A DNA stretch of 64,000 nucleotides from Phymatolithon calcareum (taxonomy: Eukaryota; Rhodophyta; Florideophyceae; Hapalidiales). The DNA lies in assembly GCA_977006965.1 (NCBI GenBank), contig OZ345353.1, forward strand, positions 2,046,001 to 2,110,000. Reading direction: 5' to 3'. Made by a program: the position numbers and the translations under genes. The notes below the pieces were generated by a model, which was not told the origin of the DNA, ran no database searches, and worked only from the letters and a program-made list of their open reading frames with translations. Positions within the stretch are counted from its first letter, which is position 1. Each line of letters begins with the position of its first letter. Shown piece after piece: positions 11,602-24,020 of this stretch.

Positions 11602-12045
11602 GTTGGAAGTGTGATTGCCTGGAGCTCTAGTCGCAAACACACTTCAATATCAAGGTATGATCTCGGTACACGTGTACACGTGTCAAGTCGAATGTCAAAG
11701 TGCCTCAGAACTTTGAATCAAGAAGATTGGCAGTGACACGTGTCAAAGTATGATAAGAGTATGATAATCATACTCCCCTCACTCAGTAGATGATTCTTGA
11801 TTTTTTTCATGTTACACGTGTCATATGATAGTATGACAAACTTGTTTAGGGTTAGTGTGTCTCCGTCGTCAGTTAGGGTTTTGATCAAGTCTGGTTGTGT
11901 TCTCTGGTCTATATAGTCTTGACCTGAGGTCCGCCAAGTGAATAAACCAAGGAACTCATTCTCACCTAACTCCACTTCTCCTTCACCAATCTTCACCAAC
12001 CAAACTTTTCCAATCTCCTAATCTTATCCCTAACCTCCAACAACA
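11602..12045 (+). repeat. 3' LTR of element D
   Basis: It starts TGTTGGAAGTGTG immediately after AAGGGGGAG and ends CCTCCAACAACA. It has the family's CACGTG palindromes, TATA (CTATATAG near 11911) and AATAAA. The right flank is satellite DNA in reverse orientation. Confidence 0.92.
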
Positions 12046-12727
12046 GAAGGATGGCCGGATGATTGCTCCGTAATTGATAGTGCCCTGAATGATAGCCTGA
12101 TGATAGCGAAGGATAGCCTGATGATCGCGAAGGATAGCCTGATGATCGCGAAGGATAGCTTGATCATCGCGAAGAAACGCCGGATGATAGCGGCTTGAAC
12201 GATATTGCCTGGATAGTGTCCTGAATGATTGTCCCACGATAGCGAAGGATAGCCTGATGATAGCTCCGTAATTGATAGTGCCCTGAATGATAGCCTGATG
12301 ATAGCGAAGGATAGCCTGATGATCGCGAAGGATAGCCTGATGATCACGAAGGATAGCCGGATGATAGCTCCGTAATTGATAGTGCCCTGAATGATAGCCT
12401 GATGATAGCGAAGGATAGCCTGATGATCGCGAAGGATAGCCTGATGATCACGAAGAAACGCCGGATGATAGCGGCTTGAACGATATTGCCTGGATAGTGT
12501 CCTGAATGATTGTCCCACGATAGCGAAGGATAGCCTGATGATAGCTCCGTAATTGATAGTGCCCTGAATGATAGCCTGATGATAGCGAAGGATAGCCTGA
12601 TGATCGCGAAGGATAGCCTGATGATCACGAAGGATAGCCGGATGATAGCTCCGTAATTGATAGTGCCCTGAATGATAGCCTGATGATTGCGAAGGATAGC
12701 CTGATGATCGCAAAGGAACGTTCAGGA
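12046..12727 (-). repeat. Satellite array, reverse orientation
   Basis: It is built from 21-bp subunits (reverse complement of GGCTATCCTTCGCGATCATC) mixed with longer conserved blocks, one containing GGGACAATCATTCAGG and another CACTATCAATTACGG. Long apparent ORFs on the minus strand (AIIRLSF heptads) are produced by the 21-bp period and are not genes. At about 12727 it abuts truncated gag. Confidence 0.9.
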
Positions 12728-13437
12728 GCAAGGTGTGGAAACTTGGTCTAACATTTCACACTTCTATGTCCAGATCGATGACAATGTTCACAGTAGTCAC
12801 GAATTCGTTCTCCATCGCGTCTGGCAGTGAAAAGTGCAGCAGTCTCATCTTTGACGGTTGATGCTTCGACACGCATTGACATGCGTTGCTCTTCCTGGAG
12901 TAGTCGACTCTTCACAAATTCAAGTGAGAATGATTCGTCTTCATTGCCGAGAGCATCAAATGCACTTATCAAGCTGTCGTAGCGTTCGGGAAGTCAGTTT
13001 AATACAGCCCTGGCCATTTCTTTATCGTCAATATCGACACCCATTGACTTGAGGGTGGATGCGAGTTGGCGAATGCGGTTCGTATAGGGCAGTATTTTCT
13101 CGTCCTCGAGCATAGTGGCAGTGTAGAACTTGCGTCTAGCGGCCAGTTTGTTCAAAAGAGTGTGTCGTTCGAAGATATTGAGAATCGACGTCAACATTTC
13201 TTTGGCCGTTTCGACATCCTGCATATGCTCGAGATGTTCGTGACCAATAATAGCCTTTGCTTTATTGTCGTTTCGACGCTAGAGCTTGAAATCGTCGGAA
13301 TCTCGTGACGGTGGATCGTCCTCTATGAACTCGTCGAGTTCGCGGAGTGATAGTACTAGCTGAATTTTCTGTTTCCAAGCGTGGAAATTGGTCTCATTTA
13401 ACTTTCCGACCTTCAGCGTTCCTTGGGAGTTGTCCAT
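12728..13437 (-). pseudogene. Copia element E: gag fragment
   Basis: It reads on the minus strand from MDNSQGTLKV at 13437 to the zinc knuckle near 12730, where satellite replaces the rest. There are two in-frame nonsense changes: tryptophan of LWRR to TAG near 13280, and glycine of LNGLP to TGA near 12992. It is a second-subfamily gag. The leader (13438-14000) with its GGTTCAGGTGTACC repeat lies upstream. Confidence 0.88.
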
Positions 13438-14000
13438 TTTTCGGAGTGGGGGTCTTCTATTCTTGTCGAAAATCCGTTCGGGGAGTCCACTGCGAGTCAA
13501 CCGAAGTTAACTATCAAGGCAATCTGTCCCGTATAAGAAATTCCTTCGAGTCAATGTGACCCGGACCTTGATCGGGGGATGGCTCAATGGCCGTATACCT
13601 CTTGTGGCGTTTTGGTACACCTGAACCTGCAGTCGGCAACACGCACTGCAAGACGCTTTGTGGTATCCTGAGGTGGGCCCGACAAGAAAACCGAAGGTAA
13701 TCAAGCAAAGAGACACAACAGAAACCCTTGTGGTGTTTTGGTACACCTGAACCTGCAGCCGGCAACGCGCACTGCAAGACGCTATAACACTTTCTGAACG
13801 GGCCTCACTCAAAGACCAGAGGTAATTGAGCAAGGAACCGAACCGGAAGCTCGTGAACAAAGACAGACAAGTCCCCTGGAGCGGGCCTTGCGAGAAAACC
13901 AGAGGTAATCAAGAAAGGATGCGCAACCAGGAGAAGATCGGGGGCGAAGGATGAGCCCCGGAGACGACGATGATGATGAAACGCGGTGGTGATCAAGCGC

Positions 14001-14017
14001 TGACTGGGCCAATAACC
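14001..14017 (-). other. Primer-binding site of element E
   Basis: It is the reverse complement of GGTTATTGGCCCAGTCA, next to the LTR. It is the same tRNA-iMet anticodon-arm match as in the other copies with one base changed. Confidence 0.75.
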
Positions 14018-14461
14018 TGTTGTTGGAGGTTATGGAATCGATGAGGAGAGTGGAAAAGTTTGGTTGGTGAAGATTGGTTGACGAGAAGTGGAGTTAGGTG
14101 AGAATGAGTTCCTTAGTTTATTCACTTGGCGGACGTCAGGTCATGACTATATAGACCTGAGAACGCAACCAGATTTGATGAAAACCCTAACTGACGACGG
14201 AGACACACTAACCCTAAACAAATTTTTGATAATATCATATGACAGATGTAACATAGAAAAATCAAGAATCATCTCATGATTGAGGGGAGTATGATTATCA
14301 TTCTCTTATCATACTTTGACACGTGTCACGGACAATTTTCTTGATTCAAACTTCTCAGACACTTTGACTTTCGACTTGACACGTGTACACATGTACCGAG
14401 ATCATACCTTGATATTGAAGTGTGTTTCCGACTAGAGCTCCAAGCAATCACACTTCCAACA
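14018..14461 (-). repeat. 5' LTR of element E, reverse
   Basis: It is a full-length family LTR in reverse orientation, ending CTTCCAACA at 14461. The next base starts a forward satellite array. No paired LTR remains on the left. Confidence 0.9.
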
Positions 14462-14743
14462 GAGCTATCATCAGGCTATCCTTCGCTATCGTGGGACAAT
14501 CATTCAGGACACTATCCAGGCAATATCGTTCAAGCCGCAATCATCCGGCGTTTCTTCGCGATCATCAGGCTATCCTTCGCGATCATCAGGCTATCCTTCG
14601 CTATCATCAGGCTATCATTCAGGGCACTATCAATTACGGAGCTATCATCCGGCTATCCTTCGCTCTCGTGGGACAATCATGCAGGACACTATCCAGGCAA
14701 AATCGTTCAAGCCGCTATCATCCGGCGTTTCTTCGCGATCATC
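14462..14743 (+). repeat. Satellite array, left part of an array split by composite F/G
   Basis: It has the same repeat as elsewhere, forward. It ends CGCGATCATC at 14743. The last five bases (TCATC) are repeated at 24464 after the F/G composite, and the satellite there continues in register (AGGCTATCC). Confidence 0.92.
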
Positions 14744-15187
14744 TGTTGGAAGAGTGATTGCTTGGAGCTCTAGTCGCAAACACACTTCAATATCAAGGAA
14801 TGATCTCGGTACACGTGTACACGTGTCAAGTCGAAAGTCAAAGTGTCTTAGAACTTTGAAACAAGAAGATTGGCAATGACACGTGTCAAAGTATGATAAG
14901 AGAATGATAATCATACGCCCCTCAATCATGAGATGATTCTTGATTTTTTCATGTTACACGTGTCATATGATATTATGAAAAATTTGTTTACGGTTAGAGT
15001 GTCTCCGTCGTCAATTAGGGTTTTTGATCAAGTTGATTGAGTTTTCAGGTCTATATATGCTCGACCTGAGGTCCGCCAAGTCAATAAACCAAGGAACTCA
15101 TTCTCACCTATCTCAGCTTCTACTGAACCATTTTCCTTCAAACAAACTTTTTCTTTCTCCTCATCAATTGCCGAACCTTCTGCAACA
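14744..15187 (+). repeat. 5' LTR of element F
   Basis: It is a 444-bp LTR starting TGTTGGAAGAGTG and ending with CTGCAACA, an unusual variant ending. It has four CACGTG-type cores, TATA (CTATATAT near 15051) and AATAAA. Confidence 0.93.
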
Positions 15188-15207
15188 GGTTATGGGCCCA
15201 GTCAACG
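15188..15207 (+). other. Primer-binding site of element F
   Basis: GGTTATGGGCCCAGTCAACG follows the LTR without a gap. It is the tRNA-iMet anticodon-arm complement. The leader that follows has two 125-bp repeat copies (TTGCAGTGCG at 15358 and 15483). Confidence 0.85.
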
Positions 15208-15695
15208 CACCTCAACCACCGCGTTCCATCATCATCGTCATCATCTCCGGGGTTCTCCTTCGCCCCCGATCTGTCTCTGTCTGATCTTCCTGCTTGCGCA
15301 CCCTTGCCAAGAATCGTTGATTCTTGCTCGGTCCGCTTCAGGGTTTTAGTAAGCGTCTTGCAGTGCGCGTTGCCGTCTGCAGGTTCAGGTGTACCAAAAC
15401 ACCACAAGGGTTTTCCTGTTGCGTATCCTTGTTAAAAATCTTTGATTCTTACTAGGCCCGTTTCAGGATACCACAAAACGTCTTGCAGTGCGTGTTGCCG
15501 GCTGCAGGTTCAGGTGTACCAAAACGCCACAAGAGGTATACGGCCATTGAGCCATCCCCCGATCAAGGTCCGGGTCACATTACTCGAAGGAATTTCTTAT
15601 ACGGGACAGATTGCCTTGATAGTTAACTTCGGTTGACTCTGAGTGGACTCCCCGAACGGATTTTCGACAAGAATATAAGACCCACACTCCCTAAA

Positions 15696-18490
15696 ATGGA
15701 CAACTCGCAAGGAACGCTGAAGGTCGAGAAACTCAATGAGACCAATTTCCATGCTTGGAAACAGAAAATTCAGCTAGTACTATCATTCCGCGAACTTGAT
15801 GAACACATTGAGGACGATCCACGACCACGGGACTCGGACGATTTCACTCTCTGGCGTCGAAGTGACAACAAGGCAAAGGCTATTATCGGACTTTCTCACT
15901 CGGATGAACATCTAGAGAATGTGCAAGATGTGAATACGGCCAAGGAAATGTGGCAGTCGATTCTCAATATCTTTGAACGACATACACTACTGAAAAAACT
16001 GGCAACTCGCCGCAAGTTCTATACCGCCACAATGCTCGAGGACGAGGAAATACTTTCTTATACGAACCGTATTCGCCAGATCGCATCCACCCTCAAGTCA
16101 ATGGGTGTTGATATCGACGACAAAGAAATGGCGATGGCTGTGCTTAACGGACTTCCGGAACGGTACGATAGCTTAATCAGTGCACTCGATGCTCTTGGCA
16201 ACGAGGATGAGTCATTCTCGCTCGAGTTTGTGAAGAGCAGACTTTTGCAAGAGGAGCAGCGTATGTCTATGAGAGTCGAAGCATCAACCGTGAAAGCTGA
16301 GACTGCCGCACTGTTCACAGCCAGACGTGATGGAGAACGCATTCGTGATCACTGCGACCATTGTCATCGATCCGGTCATAAGAGCGTGAAGTGTTGGACC
16401 AAATTCACTCACCTTGCTCCGGAAAGATACAAACGTCGGAATGAAAAGCAAAAAAACCATCTGCATTTCTGACTGATGAGTCGGAACCTGTTCGTGTCAT
16501 GTCTGATTCCGACTTTGTATGCTTGATGGCCAAGGTGCGCAATTCCGACATTTCCGAGAAGTCCAAGTCCTGGATCATTGACTCTGGAAGCACATCCCAC
16601 ATGACGTTTGACCGCTCACTCTTCTGCACGTACACCGAACTGTCGTCTACTGTTGAAATGGGAACGAAAGCTAAGGCTACAATCGCTGGAAAGGGTGATG
16701 CCATTAATACGATCAATGCGAATGGGAAACCGTCGAAATGCAAACTCAGGGATGTTATGCACATACCGGACTTTGGATACTCTTTACTATCGGTATCCAA
16801 AATGGATGAGTATGGATATGGGATTACGTTCAAGAACAGTCGTTGCTATGTTAAAGCTCATGATGACACGAGTGCTACAGGAACACTTCGCAAGAGTCTC
16901 TACTCACTCGATCTTGCAGATGGCAATAAAGTTACTGAAGGATCTTGTCTTGCTTGCTCCAGCTTTGGCATGAACGTCTCGCTCATGTCCATCTCTCTGG
17001 TATCTCTTATATGGTACGTCATGGGGTGGTCAAGGGTGTGAACCTTGCTCCCAATCCAATCTCAGAACATCCATGCAAGGGATGTCTTGCCGGCAAAGGT
17101 CATCGCGCTCCTATCCCAAAGTCTAGTACTACTCGTTCTGAAGCTGTCCTCAACCTCATACATTCCGACATCTTAGGTCCTCTCGACATTCCATCACTCG
17201 GAGGCTCTCGATACTTCATCACATTCATCGATGATCACTCCAAATGGACCACGGTATACACCATGCGACGATAGTCGGAGAGCTTTGAGTGTTTTCGAAA
17301 GCTCCACATGTTGGAGAAGGTTCGGCAATTGATGAGGAGAAAGAAAAAGTTTGGTTGACGGAAAATGGTTGAGTAGAAGCTGAGATAGGTGAGAATGAGT
17401 TCCTTGGTTTATTGACTTGGCGGACATCAGGTCGAGACTATATAGACCTGGAAACTCAATCAACTTGATCAAAAAACCCTAATTGACGACGGAGACACTC
17501 TAACCCTAAACAAATTTGTCATAATATCATATGAAACGTGTAACATGAAAAAATGAAGAATCATCTACTGAGTGAGGGGGTATGATTATCATACTCTTAT
17601 CATACACTGACACGTGTCACTGCCAATCTTCTTGATTCAAAGTTCTGAGCCACTTTGACTTTCGACTTGACACGTGTACACGTGTACCGAGATCATACCT
17701 TGATATCGAAGTGTGTTTGCGTTTAGAGCTCCAAACAATCGCACTTCCAACACCACAAGTATTCTGAAACCCATACTGGTAGAAAGCTTAAGCATTTGAA
17801 CGTTCAGGACTTCTCGACTGCACCAATGCTCAAGGCTATTAGGACCGATAACGGAGGCGAGTACCTTTCCAACGAGTTCAAGGCATATTTGGAACAACAC
17901 GGTATACATCAGCAACTCACAGTAGCATATACTCCACAACAGAATGGGGTGGCTGAGCGCATGAACCGCACACTTCTCAACTTGGTGCGCTCGATGCTTC
18001 ACCACAGAGGCATCGAGAAGAAGTTCTGGGCTGAAGCACTTGCTACTGCTGTGTATGTGCGCAATCGAGTTACGTCACGAGGACTTCCTTCGAACAATAC
18101 CCCCCATCACATATGGATGGGTGTCGCTCCAGACTTGGGACACTTACGTGTATTTGGCATAAAGTTTTGGTACGTGATTCCGAAAAAGAAGGTTAAGAAA
18201 CTCGACTCTCGAACTCGTGAAGCCATTATGCTGTGATATGCGACTTCGTCCAAAGGATATAAGCTGTGGGATCTAAGCGCCAAGAAGGTGATTGTGTCAA
18301 GGGATGTGACGTTCGACGAATCGGATTCCGGATTAGGTGAGGCAGAAACGGATGTATCCACTGACATTCCATACGAGGGATTCGTCCAAGCGTGCGAGGA
18401 TACGGTTGAAGCTAAGGACACTTCGGAGGAAAACAACAAGAACCTCGATGTGAATAACGAAGAAGGGCAGCAGGCGGACGATGTAGAACA
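15696..18490 (+). pseudogene. Copia element F gag-pol, broken, 3' part lost
   Basis: It starts at MDNSQGTLKV (15696) and is open through the zinc knuckle to about 16455, where a base lost in an A-run shifts frame. Protease and HHCC region follow, with another frameshift near 16955, then integrase to a TAG at 17272-17274. A solo LTR interrupts the integrase at 17309-17752. Beyond it the frame continues with AIRTDN and GVAERMNR, a TGA replaces glycine near 18236, and the copy ends where G's LTR starts. Confidence 0.9.
17309..17752 (-). repeat. Solo LTR inserted in the integrase of F, duplication CCACA
   Basis: It is a complete 444-bp LTR in reverse orientation. The host pol reads CCACA before it (17304-17308) and CCACA after it (17753-17757). 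Removing it with one copy restores the FHKY codons. Both ends are intact (TGTTGGAG...CCAACA), so this is a product of LTR-LTR recombination after a genuine insertion. Confidence 0.95.
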
Positions 18491-18930
18491 TGTTGGAAGT
18501 GTGACTGCTTGGTGCTCTACTCGCAACACACTTCAATATCAAGTATGATCTCGCTACACGTTTACACGTGTCAAGTGGAAAGTCAAAGTGTCTCAGAACT
18601 TTGAATCAAGAAGATTGGCAATGACACGTGTCAGAGTATGATAAGAGTATGATAATCATACCCCCTCACTTAGTAGATGATTCTTGATTTTTTCATGTTA
18701 CACGTGTCATATGATATTATGACAAATTTGTTTAGGGTTAGAGTGGCTCCGTCGTCAATTAGGGTTTTTGATCAAGTTGATTGAGTTCTCAGGCCTATAT
18801 AGTCTTGACCTGAGGTCCGCCAGTGAATAAACCAAGGAACTCATTCACTCACAACTCATCTTCTACACAACGAATTCACTCGAACCAAACTTTTTCTTTC
18901 ACCTCATCTCATCCTTAACCTCCAAGAACA
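18491..18930 (+). repeat. 5' LTR of element G
   Basis: It starts TGTTGGAAGTGTGACTGC and ends CTCCAAGAACA. Its U5 end (TCATCCTTAACCTCC) is of the second-subfamily type, unlike the end of the LTR at 24021-24463. Confidence 0.92.
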
Positions 18931-18950
18931 GGTTATGGGCCCAGTCAACG
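18931..18950 (+). other. Primer-binding site of element G
   Basis: GGTTATGGGCCCAGTCAACG directly follows the LTR. It matches the anticodon arm of initiator tRNA-Met. Confidence 0.85.
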
Positions 18951-19524
18951 CACCTCAACCACCGCGTTTCATCATCATCGTCATCATCTCCGGGAGTCAT
19001 CCTTCCTCCCCGATCTTCATCAATTTATCTTGTTTGCGCATCCTTGCTTGACTACCTTTTGGTTTTCTTGCAGGGCCCGCTTCAGTGATCCGTCTCAGTC
19101 ATCGTCTCCGATCATCCGGTCCGTATCCTTGCTCAATTACCTCTGGTCTTTGGCAGGGCCCTCTCGGGGATCACAAAGCGTCTTGCAGTACGCGCTGCCG
19201 GCTGCATGTTCAGGTGTACCAAAACACCACAAGGATCTTTCTGTTGTGTCTCCTTGCTTGATTACCTTCGGTTTTTGAGTGGGGCCCATTTCAGAAGGCT
19301 GCATAACGTCTTGCAGTACGTGTTGCCAGCTGTAGGTTCAGGTGTTCCAAAACGCCACAAGAGGTATACGGCCATCGAGCCATCCCCCGATGAAGGACCG
19401 GGTCATTCCGACTCGAAGGAATTACTTATAAGGGATAGATGGCCTTGATAGTTAACTTCTGTTAACTCGCAGTGGACTCCCCGAACGGATTTTCGACAAG
19501 AATAGAAGACCCCCACTCCGCAAA

Positions 19525-22500
19525 ATGGACAACTCCCAAGGAACGCTGAAGGTCGAAAAGTTAAATGAGACCAATTTCCACGCTTGGAAACAGAAAATTC
19601 AGCTAGTACTATCATTCCGTGAACTCGACGAGTTCATAGAGGACGATCCACCGGCACGAGATTCCGACGATTTCAAGCTCTGGCGTCGTAATGACAATAA
19701 AGCAAAGGCTATTATCGGTCTCTCGCTTTCAGACGAACATCTCGAGCATGTGCAGGATGTCGACACGGCTAAAGAAATGTGGACGTCGATTCTCAATATC
19801 TTCGAACGACACACTCTTTTGAACAAACTGGCCTCTAGACGCAAGTTCTACACTGCCACTATGCTCGAGGACGAGAAAATACTGCCCTATACGAACCGCA
19901 TTCGCCAACTCGCATCCACCCTCAGATCAATGGGTGTCGATATTGACGTTACAGAAATGGCCATGGCTGTATTGAACGGACTTCCCGAACGTTACGACAG
20001 CTTGATAAGTGCACTTGATGCTCTCGGCAATGAAGACGAATCATTCTCACTTGAATTTGTGAAGAGTCGACTACTCCAGGAAGAGCAACGCATGTCAATG
20101 CGTGTCGAAGCATCAACCGTCAAAGCTGAGACTGCTGCACTTTTCACTGCCAGACGCGATGGAGAACGAATTCGTGACTACTGTGAACATTGTCATCGAT
20201 CTGGACATAGAAGTGTGAAATGTTGGACCAAGTTTCCACACCTTGCTCCTGAAGGATACAAAAATCGGAATGGAAAGTAAACGAAACCAGCTGCATTCCT
20301 GACCGATGAATCGGAACATGTTCGAGTTAGGTCCGATTCCGACTTTGTATGCCTGATGGTCAAGGTGCGCGATTCTGATATTTCCGAGAAGTCAAAGTCA
20401 TGGATCATTGACTCTGGTAGTACATCGCATATGACGTTCGATCGTTCAATCTTCTGCTCATACACCAAAATGTCTTCAACCGTCGAAATAGGAACCAAAG
20501 CACAGGCCACAATCGCTGGAAAAGGTGATGTCATCATTACGCTTACCGTGAACGGCAAATCGTTACAACGAAAGCTCAAGGACGTTATGCACATGCCCGA
20601 CTTTGGATACTCTCTATTGTCCGTCTCAAAAATGGATGAGTACGGATATGGTATAACGTTCAAGAACAGCCGTTGCTATGTTAAAGCACATAATGACACG
20701 ATCACAACAGGTACTCTACGCAAAAGTCTCTACTCTCTAGACCTTGCAGACGGAAATAAACTTAACGAAGTTTCCTGTTTCGCGAACCTACAGCTCTGGC
20801 ATCAACGACTTGCGCATGTTGACCACACTGGAATTACCGGAATGGTAAACCATGGGGTGGTGAAAGGAGTAAAGATTGCTCCCAACTGTTGGAAATATGA
20901 CTGCTTGGAGCTCTTATCGCAGTACACATTATCCTTTCTCATAAGTCTCTAACCATTTCTCATATGTTATGATAGAATCAATCCATGTTTTCTATCTTTA
21001 CTGACAATGCAATCAATTTCTTGATTGATCTTGTTATTGTCAGTAATTCAATCATTTTGTTGATTGAATCAATCACAGTCGACAGTTCAATCTTTTAGTT
21101 GATTGAATCAATCACGGTTAGTAGTGCAATGAGCATCAGAAGTCTTATCATACCTCAGTCTGAGGCCTATATATGACCCGGATCTGAAGCCCCGACTCAA
21201 TAAACCAAGGAACATCTCACAACCAACTCAACCATCTCAACCACCTCAACGATCTCAACCATCTCAACCATCAACAACCAAACCTCCATCCATCACCAAC
21301 TCACAGTCTACACATCCATGTAATGGTTGTCTTGACGGCAAAGGTCATCGTGCTCCGATTCCAAAGTCCAGTAGTTCTCGCTCCACCGCTGTTCTCGATC
21401 TCGTACATTCAGACGTTCTTGGTCCTATCGACATTCCGTCCCTTGGAGGATCACAGTACTTCATCACATTCATCGATGATCACTCCAAGTGGACCACGGT
21501 ATTCACCATGCGAAAGAAATCGGAGAGCTTTGAGTGTTTTCGGAAGTTTCACAAGTACGCTGAAACCCATACAGGTAGAAAGCTTAAGCACTTGAACATA
21601 CAGGACTTCTCGAAAGCACCTAAGCTCAAAGAAATTAGGACAGACAATGGAGGCGAGTACCTTTCAAACGAGTTCAAGGCATATCTTGCGGAACACGGCA
21701 TCCATCAACAGCTCACAGTCGCTTACACACCACAGCAAAATGGGGTGGCTGAACGCATGAACCGCACACTTCTCAACTTTGTGCGCTCGATGCTCCATCA
21801 CAGAGGCATCGAGAAGAAGTTCTGGGCTGAAGCGTTGGCAACTGCTGTGTATTTGCGCAACCGAGTTACGTCACGAGGACTTCCTTCGAACACGACCCCC
21901 CATCACATATGGATGGGTTCCCCTCCAGATTTGGGACACTTGCGCGTATTTGGCGCCAAGTGTTGGTACGTGATTCCGAAGAAGAAAGTGAAGAAACTCG
22001 ACAGTCGTACTCGTGAGGCGGTTATGCTGGGATACTCGTTCGCATCAAAAGGGTATAAGCTGTGGGATGCAGACTTGCGGAAAGTGATTGTGTCAAGGGA
22101 CGTGACGTTCAATGAATCGGATTGCGGATTCGATGAGACCGAAACCAATGTATCTTTTGAAACTCCTCAAATCAAACTGAGTGATGATACGATAGAAGGT
22201 AAGGTCATTTCGGATGTAGATGATAAGAGCATCGAGAATGACATTGACGAAGGTGAGCAAACAGATGGTGGAGAACAACCTATATCTCCATCTGGTTCTG
22301 ACGAAACATCTCCGATGATCGCCAAACCCATTCTGCGTAGGTCAGCTCGGGTCTCAAAAGCACCCTCTGACTTCTGGAACGCTCCCTCGCATACTGCTAT
22401 GCTGGCCTTCGAGTCCGTCAACCTTGCATCTGAAACCGGTTTGTCTTCTCATCAAGTGCCTCAGACCTTCAAGGAAGCGACTTCATTTAAAAATGTCGAC

Positions 22501-23998
22501 TTTTGGTCTCCGGGCATTGAGAATGAACTAACCCGCAACAACACTTGGAAGTTGGTCACTCGCAAGCCTGGCATGAACGTTCTACCGTGCAAGTATGTCT
22601 TCAAGGTCAAGGATACAGGCCCTAAAGTTCGCATTGTTGCGAAAGGGTTCCGACAGGTGCATGGGGTGGACTACGGTGAAACGTATGCCGCAGTCGTAAA
22701 GTTCACCTCGATCCGTATCCTACTTGCAACCGTTGCTGTCCATGATTTGGAACTATACCAAATGGATGTTGTTACGGCTTTCTTGCATGGTGACCTTGAC
22801 GAAGACATCTACATGGAGGCTCCGTCTGGATTTCGTGATCCCAAGCGTCCTGACCTTGTTTGCAAGCTCTTGAAGGCACTATACGGCCTGAAGCAAGCAC
22901 CGCGACAGTGGCATGCCAAAATCGACAAGTTCCTCATCGACGAGCTCGGCTTCTCAAGTAGTCCCAATGATCCTTGTCTTTATGTCCGGCATAAGTCAAG
23001 CAGCATCATGATCATCGCGCTATATGTGGATGACTTGCTGATTGCCGGAAACGATACTTCTGCTATTTCGTGGATCAAGGGGGAGCTGAACAAGCGATTC
23101 GAGATGAAGGACCTTGGAGAAGCTAGTGTTTGTCTTGGATTTGAAATTCGCAGAGATCGCACAGTTCGAGCTCTTCACCTGTCGCAGTCGGTCTACGCTC
23201 AGTCAGTCTTGGAACGTTTCGGTATGGAGAACTCGAAACCAGCACCAACCCCTATGGAGTCAAGCAACAAGAACACCGGAACCGAAGAAGTCGACATCAC
23301 CCAGCTCGTCGATGAACAAGTTCCATACCGTCCAGCCATCGGAAGTCTCATGTACTTGATGGTTGGTACACGCCCAGACATCTCGGACTCGGTCGGAAAG
23401 CTGTCTTCGTTCTGTGAAAAAGCCTCTGAAACGTCACTGGATGGGCGTGAAGCGTGTTCTGCGATACATTGCGGGTACTCGAGATCACGGAATTTTGTTC
23501 GGTGGAAGTGGGAGTTTGGTTCCAATCGGTTACACGGATGCGGATTGGGCGGGATGTGTTGAGACAAGACGGTCCACGAGTGGCTATTTGTTCCTTCTTG
23601 CAGGGGGAGCCATAAGCTGGCGTTCAAAGAAGCAAACCATCGTCGCCACTTCAACATGCGAAGCGGAATACATCGCTTCGTTTGCCGCCGCCAAAGAATC
23701 TGTCTGGTTGTCAAGACTCATTGCCGATGTTCAAGGTCTCGAGAAGCAATCCGCCATGACTCTGTACACTGACAGTCAAAGTGCGATCACGACCGGGCGA
23801 AACGCGGCCATCACTCAGAGGAACAAGCACATCGACATCCAATATCACTATGTTCGTGATGTGGTTGCCACGGGCAAGATATCTATCAAGTATTGTAGTA
23901 CTGACTTGATGATTGCGGATGCACTCACCAAGCCACTCGATCGTGTCAAGACGGCCAAGTTCGCACATAACAAGGGTATATGCGCGAGGAAGTCGTAG
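19525..23998 (+). pseudogene. Copia element G gag-pol, full length but with three lesions
   Basis: It is a complete domain set: gag from ATG 19525, CCHC knuckle near 20185, DSG protease near 20410, HHCC and DDE integrase, RT with IALYVDDLLIAG near 23010, and RNase H to the stop at 23998 followed by AAGGGGGAG. Lesions: CAA to TAA at about 20278 just after gag, a third-family solo LTR inserted at 20887-21295, and one extra A in the AAAAA run near 23420 that shifts RNase H. A 9-bp in-frame loss (HSS) occurs before LTRNNTWK near 22528. Otherwise it is close to consensus. Confidence 0.92.
20887..21295 (+). repeat. Solo LTR of a third LTR family, duplication CCAAC
   Basis: It starts TGTTGGAAATATGACTGC, ends CCATCCATCA and is 409 bp long. 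It is flanked by CCAAC at 20882-20886 and 21296-21300. It shares TATA (CTATATATG near 21168) and AATAAACC with the main family. The U3 is different: repeated TTGATTGAATCAATCAC units replace the CACGTG motifs. The U5 has a 9-bp repeat (CTCAACCAT). The same family gives element O its 5' LTR. Confidence 0.92.
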
Positions 23999-24020
23999 TG
24001 TCCCTCGATCAAGGGGGAGT

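Noticed and set aside
12046-12727. CRISPR array
   Set aside because: The repeats are contiguous and variable with no unique spacers, and the DNA is eukaryotic.
12030-12731. Long ORF (233 residues) of IRLSFA-type heptads
   Set aside because: It is produced by a stop-free 21-bp satellite period. The same DNA is open in several frames and orientation flips with the array. No start context or unique sequence.
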